13,545 bases of DNA. It comes from Sediminibacterium sp. Its GTDB lineage: Bacteria; Bacteroidota; Bacteroidia; Chitinophagales; Chitinophagaceae. The stretch covers positions 1 to 13,545 of the forward strand of contig JAURIP010000015.1 in the NCBI GenBank assembly GCA_030832695.1, read 5' to 3'. Positions within the stretch are counted from its first letter, which is position 1. The number at the start of each line of letters is the position of its first letter. The translations under genes were made by a program, and so were the position numbers. Positions 8,259 to 13,545 of this stretch are shown piece after piece. The notes beneath the pieces are model-generated. The model saw only the letters and a list, made by a program, of their open reading frames with translations, made no database searches and was not told the DNA's origin.

Positions 8259-8732
8259 TTAGTTTGCAATTGCAATACAATCCATTTCTACTAATGAGTT
8301 TCCTGGAACCCCACCGTATGTAGCAACTGTTGTTCTTACTGGCGGTTTTGGTCCAAAGCGTCCTTTAAAAACTTCATTCATTTGTTTGTAATCACCTAAG
8401 TCAGCTAAGTATACATTTACTTTTAAAACTTTATCCATAGATGAACCTGCTTTGATTAATTCTTTTTCTAATTCTTTTAATACATGATCTGTGTGTGCTT
8501 TAATGTCTCCTTCAAAATGCGCGCCTTTACCTGCAACAAAAACCATTCCAGCAAATTTAGTGGCACCAGAAAATAATGGAACGTCTTGGTCCATTTGCAC
8601 ATTAAATACTTCTTTGCCATTTTCATCCATACCGGAATTTGGTGTTGCATTTGCAGCAACAGATGCGCCAGTAATTCCTAAGAATCCAGCAAACATTTTT
8701 TTAAAAATCGAACGGCGGTTTTGAGGTTTCAT
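8259..8732 (-). CDS. Tat-exported RidA (YjgF/YER057c/UK114) family enamine/imine deaminase
   Basis: A 157-residue protein with a ~30-residue twin-arginine signal (NRRSIFKK at residues 5-12, hydrophobic stretch, ANA before residue 30) followed by one complete RidA domain. Arg133 in PPVRTTVA aligns with the substrate-carboxylate-binding Arg105 of E. coli RidA, and Glu149 in VEMDCIA with Glu120, so it looks catalytically competent. RidA enzymes hydrolyse reactive 2-enamine/2-imine intermediates released by PLP-dependent dehydratases or ammonia-lyases. Its place directly before an exported PLP lyase suggests that it clears that enzyme's intermediates in the periplasm. It is 23 bp after the lactonase-RidA fusion gene. 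Cytoplasmic RidA is the norm; an exported form is unusual. Confidence 0.9.
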   Translation of the reverse strand: MKPQNRRSIFKKMFAGFLGITGASVAANATPNSGMDENGKEVFNVQMDQDVPLFSGATKFAGMVFVAGKGAHFEGDIKAHTDHVLKELEKELIKAGSSMDKVLKVNVYLADLGDYKQMNEVFKGRFGPKPPVRTTVATYGGVPGNSLVEMDCIAIAN

Positions 8733-8755
8733 TTTTTAAATTTTATTTTATTAAT

Positions 8756-10321
8756 TTATTTAAGTTCAACAATCATTTCTATTTCAACCGAAATATTATT
8801 AGGAAGTGCAGCAACCCCTAATGCAGAGCGCGCATGCTTTCCTCTTTCTCCAAAAACTTCCACCATTAAATTGGAAAATCCATTCATCACTGCAGGCTGT
8901 TGCACAAAGGCAGGGTCGGAATTTACCAGTCCAAGCACTTTAACAATACGCTTAACTTTGTTTAAATCACCAATGTAGGATTTTAAAGTAGATAACATTG
9001 AAATCCCGGTTAGTCTTGCAGCGGCTGCACCTTCTTCAATAGTAACATCTTTTCCTAAATGGCCATACATTTGTCCGCCCCCAGGTTTGTCAGGACCATG
9101 ACCCGATATATAAACCAATTTGCCTACTTGAACTTGCTTTACATAATTGGCAATAGGCGGAACCACAGGGATTAAAGTAATATTTAATTTTTTAATTCTT
9201 TCCTCAGGATTTACTTCCATAGGGTCATTCGAAAACGCCAAACAAACAGGCGCATTAATTTTCATATCCTGATTTGTGTTGGTTAATTTTCCTGTAGCAT
9301 CATCGAATGAAAATATTTGTACCTTATCGTCATTTTGACTTGCAACAAAAACAAAATTACCCAATGGTGCAAAACTAAAATTTCTTGGTTTTTCTGCTAC
9401 GGGTTGGTGATACATTTTGGTAAGCAACCCATTTTCGCCAATTTTAAAAATGGTCAATTCGTTACTCGTCACTCTATTGGTTGTGATTAACCATTTACCA
9501 CTAGGAGATATATGGATGTCACCACTGCCTTTGGACGCCTTGGTGCTGGAAGTATCTGCTATAATGCTTTGCACTTTATTAAACTTATTTTGATCAATTG
9601 AAAAAACATCCACGCTACCTGACATTTCATTAATTAAATAGCCATGTTTACCAGTGGCGTCAAAAACAAAATGTCTTGGACCATTTCCTGGCGTGATTGA
9701 AATGGCAGTATAGTTTTCATCCAATAATCCATCTGCATAAATTTTATGCTGATAAATTTTATCGCCACCCAAATCAGTGACATATAAATAGGAGTGATCC
9801 AAACTTAAAACAACATTATGTGCGTGTGATGCTTCTTGTCTTGCTTTGTCAATACTTGACCCATTGTATTTTATTTCTTGTGCAATGGGGAGTAATGCGC
9901 CATCTTCGCTTGTTTTGAAAACACTCAAGCTCCCCGAACTATAATTAGCAGTATACACTGTTTTACTTTCGGAACGATAAGTGATAAAACAAGGCCCCGC
10001 TCCTTTAATGGCTGAGTTATTTATTTTTTCAAATTCATTATTGCTATTTAGCTTATATGAATTTACAGAGGAAGCATCTTTTGATCCTTCTGAAACAGCG
10101 TACATTAATTTACCTTCATTTGCTAAAGTTAAATAAGAAGCATTTGCATTTTCTTTGGTATACAATAAGCTAGGTTTTCCTGTTACTGCATTTACAGAAT
10201 AAACTTCAATGCCTGGGTTTCCTTTTTTTGTATAGGAGCCCACTACTAATTGATATTGATTAGTGTCGGCAGGCGAAAAGTTAAGTAAGTTAGTTACTAA
10301 TAGTGTGGCAATAAAATTCAT
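8756..10321 (-). CDS. Lactonase beta-propeller fused to a C-terminal RidA domain
   Basis: A 521-residue two-domain protein. Residues ~22-365 form a seven-bladed propeller of the lactonase (YbhE/Pgl, muconate cyclase-like) family, with ASHAHNV (164-170), GNGPRHF (212-218) and SGDIHISPSG (266-275). Residues ~380-521 are a RidA-like domain of the larger YjgF subgroup: VYISGHGPDKPGGG, Arg498 in HARSALGV and Glu513 in SVEIEMIV, matching RidA Arg105 and Glu120. The N-terminus has a short hydrophobic segment (residues 3-15) with little positive charge, a weak export signal. The ATG at 10321 is the only usable start, since an in-frame stop lies three codons upstream. It is the first gene of the operon. 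The frame is continuous across the junction, with no sign of an assembly error. Confidence 0.87.
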   Translation of the reverse strand: MNFIATLLVTNLLNFSPADTNQYQLVVGSYTKKGNPGIEVYSVNAVTGKPSLLYTKENANASYLTLANEGKLMYAVSEGSKDASSVNSYKLNSNNEFEKINNSAIKGAGPCFITYRSESKTVYTANYSSGSLSVFKTSEDGALLPIAQEIKYNGSSIDKARQEASHAHNVVLSLDHSYLYVTDLGGDKIYQHKIYADGLLDENYTAISITPGNGPRHFVFDATGKHGYLINEMSGSVDVFSIDQNKFNKVQSIIADTSSTKASKGSGDIHISPSGKWLITTNRVTSNELTIFKIGENGLLTKMYHQPVAEKPRNFSFAPLGNFVFVASQNDDKVQIFSFDDATGKLTNTNQDMKINAPVCLAFSNDPMEVNPEERIKKLNITLIPVVPPIANYVKQVQVGKLVYISGHGPDKPGGGQMYGHLGKDVTIEEGAAAARLTGISMLSTLKSYIGDLNKVKRIVKVLGLVNSDPAFVQQPAVMNGFSNLMVEVFGERGKHARSALGVAALPNNISVEIEMIVELK

Positions 10322-10569
10322 GGCAATCGATTATATTTTGAATCAAAAATTAATGAATTAATCGCATATTTTGTTAAGTGTAACCGACATTTTATACACT
10401 TTTTTTAAATAGGTTCTCATATAAGACCACTTCAATAGAATTTCGCTTGGTAAATTTTGGGATGAGCGGTATTCTAAAAAATATTTTATGCAAGCAATTG
10501 ATTTCATTTTCAAAATGTGTAGCTTTCCTACATCAAAAACGATTTTCTTATTATTTAAATTTAATTCAT
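10322..10569. promoter_or_regulatory. Divergent intergenic region between the operon and the amidohydrolase gene
   Basis: These 248 bp must hold the promoters for both divergent transcripts. The sequence is very AT-rich. I found near-matches but no exact Bacteroidota -7 element (TAnnTTTG) with a properly spaced TTG, so no promoter is called. It contains the close inverted pair ATTAAT-GA-ATTAAT (10349-10362) and the hairpin at 10376-10401 described separately. Confidence 0.5.
10376..10401 (+). repeat. Inverted repeat AAGTGTA...TACACTT with following T-run
   Basis: Seven-base arms (10376-10382 and 10395-10401) flank a 12-base loop. The right arm runs into a stretch of T, so a + strand transcript would see a small terminator-like hairpin. 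As it sits between divergent genes with no + strand gene upstream, it could be an operator or a leader attenuator for the amidohydrolase gene, or chance in AT-rich DNA. Confidence 0.35.
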
Positions 10570-11823
10570 ATGAAAAAGCAGTATGCACTATTATTGGTTT
10601 TACTTGTATTTAGTTTGGGGGTGATCGCCCAAAATGCAGGACCCCTCTATGATGTATTAGTTAAGGGCGGTCATGTAATCGATCCCAAAAATGGCATCGA
10701 TGCAGTTATGGATGTAGCTATTAAGCAAGGTAAAATATTTAAAGTTGATAAAAATTTAAATCCCAAAGATGCAAAACAGGTGGTAGATGCTACTGGTTTA
10801 ATTGTAGCACCAGGTGTTATAGATATACATGCTCATGTATTTGCAGGTACACAACCAGATCATTATTTAAGCGATGGACTAAGTGCTTTAATGCCTGATG
10901 GTTATACATTTAGAGTAGGGGTAACGACTGTGGTGGATTGTGGCGGTGCAGGTTGGAAAAATTTTGCCACTTTTAAGAAAAATGTAATTGATGTATCCCA
11001 AACCAGGGTGCTTTCTTTTTTAAATATTGTTGGTGAAGGAATGCGTGGCGGAAATTATGAGCAGGATTTGGCTGAGATGAATCCAAAATTTGCTGCAAGT
11101 GCTGCGAAACAATACAATGATTATATTGTTGGCTTTAAATTAGCTCATTTCAATGGGGAAGATTGGACACCCACAGATCGTGTTGTGGAAGCAGGTAATT
11201 TAGCTGGGATTCCTGTAATCATTGATTTTGGCGGATCTAAACCTAATTTACCCATTCAAGATTTATTTTTTAAACATTTACGACCAGGGGATATTTATAC
11301 GCATACCTATGCAGCGCTTGGGGGTGCTCGAGAAGAAATAGTGGATGAGAAAAATAACTTAAAGCCATTTGTATTAGAGGCACAAAAAAGAGGGATCATT
11401 TTTGACGTGGGTTATGGCGGTGCAAGTTTTAATTATTCACAAGCAATACCAGCTTTGAAAGCAGGCCTATATCCAAACACAATAAGTACTGACTTACATA
11501 CGGGTAGTATGAATACTTCCATGAAGGATCAATTAAGTGTGATGTCTAAATTTTTAAATATGGGCATGTCATTGGTGGAAGTGATCAAGGCGAGTACATG
11601 GAAGCCTGCACAGGTTATTAATCGCCCATTATTGGGTAATTTATCTGAAGGTTCCGAAGCGGATATTGCCATCTTTAATATCAGAAAAGGCAACTTTGGT
11701 TTTTATGATAAAACCGGATTCAAATTAAAGGGTACTGAAAAACTTGAATGTGAAGTTACGATCAAGGGTGGCAAGGTATTATTTGATTTAAACGGACTAG
11801 CGAATCCTATTTATGTAAAATAA
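10570..11823 (+). CDS. Secreted amidohydrolase/deacetylase-family metallohydrolase (cog3964-like)
   Basis: I chose the ATG at 10570 (417 residues) because it starts a clear Sec signal peptide (KKQ, hydrophobic core to about residue 18, VIAQ near 18-21). An in-frame GTG at 10447 would put 41 unrelated residues in front. The amidohydrolase barrel shows His87 and His89 in IDIHAHV, the presumed carboxylated lysine Lys190 in VGFKLAHF, His245 in IYTHTY and Asp308 in ISTDLHTG. The usual third-position histidine (VxH in relatives) appears as Asp219 in VIIDFGG. Relatives misannotated as dihydroorotases remove acyl groups from small N- or O-acyl acids and often neighbour SelA-like genes, as here. It is convergent with the dehydrogenase, one base apart. 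The substrate is unknown. Confidence 0.85.
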   Translation: MKKQYALLLVLLVFSLGVIAQNAGPLYDVLVKGGHVIDPKNGIDAVMDVAIKQGKIFKVDKNLNPKDAKQVVDATGLIVAPGVIDIHAHVFAGTQPDHYLSDGLSALMPDGYTFRVGVTTVVDCGGAGWKNFATFKKNVIDVSQTRVLSFLNIVGEGMRGGNYEQDLAEMNPKFAASAAKQYNDYIVGFKLAHFNGEDWTPTDRVVEAGNLAGIPVIIDFGGSKPNLPIQDLFFKHLRPGDIYTHTYAALGGAREEIVDEKNNLKPFVLEAQKRGIIFDVGYGGASFNYSQAIPALKAGLYPNTISTDLHTGSMNTSMKDQLSVMSKFLNMGMSLVEVIKASTWKPAQVINRPLLGNLSEGSEADIAIFNIRKGNFGFYDKTGFKLKGTEKLECEVTIKGGKVLFDLNGLANPIYVK

Positions 11824-11824
11824 A

Positions 11825-13545
11825 TTAATTTGTTTCACTAATATTCTTAAGTTGCATTTGTTTGATTTTGATTAACCTTAATCTTTGACGAACAACTGCA
11901 ACTTCTGTTTTTGTAACAGAATCGCTATTGTTTCCAAAGTTTTTTCTTATATAGCTTAATATACTTGCAATATCCTGATCAGGAAGCTGTGAAAATTTAG
12001 GCATCATACCAACAAAGGGCTCGCCGTTAATTTTTATAGGTCCTTCCAGTCCTTTTAACATGACAGATATTAAGGTGTCCTTATTTCCATTAACCCAATC
12101 CGATGCAGCAATTGAAGGGAATCTGACGCCATCGCCTTTCCCATTTTTTTGATGACACATCAAGCAATTCATTTGGTATAATTTTTCTCCACCAATGGCT
12201 ACTTTATTACGCTCTAAATTATCTAAAACGATATCCGGATTTTTAACATAGGTTCTGTTTTCTCTTTCTTTCATTTTTGCCAAACTCTTTTCTGTGAACT
12301 CCTCTTTTTTTCCGTTAAATTTCACTTTCCAAATTTTTCCTTTTTCTGATTCTGAAATATATAAGGAGCCATCTGGACCTTGCGCTAATCCCATGGGACG
12401 GTATTTAGAGTCACTTGTATTTACTAAAGTATCCCTACCGGTAAAACCATCTGCAAAAACTTCCCACTTTTGTGGTTTGCCATTTACAAAAGGAACGAAT
12501 GCAATAATGTATCCAGCTTGCGGATAGGGCGCACGAATGGTGGATCCATGAAATGCAACAAAGGCGCCATTTTTATAACGAGCAGGGAATTGATCACCTG
12601 TATAAAATAATAAATCATTAGGTGCATAATGTCCCGGGAAACCAACAATAGGCGTTTCGATGGTCGTATCTTTATTTTCAATTTCACCATTACCGCCATA
12701 TTCAGGATTCAGCATTACTTTCCCTTTCATTTGATCAAAGTAATAATAAGGCCAACCCGCATTTGCCCCTGGTTTTAATTTATAAAAAGCTTCGGAAGGT
12801 AACAAAGCACTTTGCCATGCATTATAATATTGGGGCCAAGTATTTACAAGTCCGTCTCTGCCATGACCCACACAATACAATGTATTATCCTGTGTGTTCC
12901 AAGTCATTGCTACTAAGCTTCTCAAACCAGTGGCCACTTTTACACCATCAACGGTTCTGAATTGATTTAATTTATTTTCGTCAAACATCCATACACCTGC
13001 GTTTGAATCTAAGATGGGGCAAGGGGTCATGCCAGGTGAACCAGGCAATCTATTTTCCACTTGACAAGCATCTGAAGGCGCACCAAAGGGAACAAAAATA
13101 TGTCCTTTACCATCGAAAGCCAATGGCTTTCCATCATGTTCTCTTCTGCGACCACTATCAATAACAATGTATTCAGGTTCGCCCATGGGAACCATTGACT
13201 TAGGATCAAGTTTGTATCTGTATACCAACATTTCGGAACTGGTATATAAATAGCCATTGTGAATACGCATACTGGTTGCATAAGCACCCTCTCTAATTTT
13301 TGGACCGAAATTTTTAATGATGTCAGCGCGACCATCTTTGTTTTCGTCTCTTAAAACAAAGTTCATTCCGCCTTCCACAAAGCGATTCCCTTTCACATAG
13401 ATATCCCCATTTTCATTTACAGCCAAATGCCTTGCTCTGCCTGGTAAACTATCCACCACCACTACCGCCTCAAAGCCATCGGGTAAAATTAAGCCGCCGT
13501 TTTTTTCATTAAAAAAATTACTACAACTCGTTAAAAATAAACAAA
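11825..13545 (-). CDS. Lipoprotein PQQ-type (sorbosone/pyranose) dehydrogenase fused to cytochrome c, 5'-truncated by the window
   Basis: The frame stays open to the right edge. It reads a lipoprotein signal end (LFLTSCSN) with the lipobox cysteine at 13523-13525, so the true start is outside and the GTG at 13462 is internal. The mature part begins with a six-bladed propeller of the L-sorbosone/PQQ-dependent pyranose dehydrogenase family: GRARHLAV, GRRREHDGK, GHGRDGLVNTWP, GANAGWPYYYF, RPMGLAQGPDGSLYISE. A C-terminal cytochrome c domain follows, with CLMCH (12152-12166) and a likely axial methionine in GMMPKF. It would oxidise a sugar or aldehyde in the periplasm and pass electrons to the respiratory chain. 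Oxidation of a pyranose yields a lactone, a possible substrate for the neighbouring lactonase. PQQ use is inferred from family. Confidence 0.88.
   Translation of the reverse strand, partial: CLFLTSCSNFFNEKNGGLILPDGFEAVVVVDSLPGRARHLAVNENGDIYVKGNRFVEGGMNFVLRDENKDGRADIIKNFGPKIREGAYATSMRIHNGYLYTSSEMLVYRYKLDPKSMVPMGEPEYIVIDSGRRREHDGKPLAFDGKGHIFVPFGAPSDACQVENRLPGSPGMTPCPILDSNAGVWMFDENKLNQFRTVDGVKVATGLRSLVAMTWNTQDNTLYCVGHGRDGLVNTWPQYYNAWQSALLPSEAFYKLKPGANAGWPYYYFDQMKGKVMLNPEYGGNGEIENKDTTIETPIVGFPGHYAPNDLLFYTGDQFPARYKNGAFVAFHGSTIRAPYPQAGYIIAFVPFVNGKPQKWEVFADGFTGRDTLVNTSDSKYRPMGLAQGPDGSLYISESEKGKIWKVKFNGKKEEFTEKSLAKMKERENRTYVKNPDIVLDNLERNKVAIGGEKLYQMNCLMCHQKNGKGDGVRFPSIAASDWVNGNKDTLISVMLKGLEGPIKINGEPFVGMMPKFSQLPDQDIASILSYIRKNFGNNSDSVTKTEVAVVRQRLRLIKIKQMQLKNISETN

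Noticed and set aside
10447..10569. Extended N-terminus of the amidohydrolase from a GTG at 10447
   Set aside because: The 41 added residues show no family similarity and would bury the clear signal peptide that begins at the ATG at 10570.
10358..10588. A 76-codon - strand ORF across the divergent intergenic region
   Set aside because: No family features, and it overlaps the start and signal peptide of the amidohydrolase on the other strand; the AT-rich composition explains it.

Overview
The window looks like a chromosomal segment of an AT-rich member of the Bacteroidota, probably close to Chitinophagaceae. This rests on the AT-rich third codon positions, short A-rich leaders with weak Shine-Dalgarno signals, and the gene content (CBM9-like secreted protein, lipoprotein sorbosone-dehydrogenase/cytochrome c, exported RidA and RraA-like proteins). 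No sequence search was possible, so the taxonomy is inference. There are no RNA genes, insertion sequences or CRISPR arrays that I can support.

Region 1 (1-4886, + strand) is the end of a surface-polysaccharide nucleotide-sugar block. It holds the C-terminal part of a DegT/WbpE-type sugar aminotransferase, UDP-glucose 6-dehydrogenase, UDP-glucuronate decarboxylase (the two together make UDP-xylose) and dTDP-4-dehydrorhamnose reductase. A small SET-domain protein lies 5 bp behind the reductase, and a secreted CBM9-like protein follows. A 38-bp perfect GC-rich palindrome (4929-4966) then separates this block from the convergent operon and works best as the terminator of that operon.

Region 2 (10321 down to 4987, - strand) is a tight five-gene operon with 13-23 bp gaps. 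In transcription order it encodes a lactonase beta-propeller fused to a RidA domain, a stand-alone RidA with a twin-arginine signal, a SelA-like PLP-dependent enzyme with a twin-arginine signal, a Sec-exported RraA/HMG-aldolase-like protein, and a BASS-family sodium-coupled transporter. Region 3 holds a secreted cog3964-type amidohydrolase, divergent from the operon (10570-11823, +). Convergent to it, with a one-base gap, is a lipoprotein PQQ-type sugar dehydrogenase fused to cytochrome c (11825 to beyond the window end, -).

Taken together, regions 2 and 3 read as an envelope-located catabolic module: sugar oxidation to a lactone, lactone opening, N-deacylation, PLP-dependent ammonia or water elimination with RidA clearing the enamine/imine, aldol cleavage by the RraA-like protein, and uptake of an organic acid by the BASS carrier. 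SelA-like, amidohydrolase and aldolase genes are known to cluster in cytoplasmic pathways such as D-glucosaminate breakdown. Here nearly every enzyme carries an export signal. This exported version is the most interesting signal in the window; its substrate is unknown.
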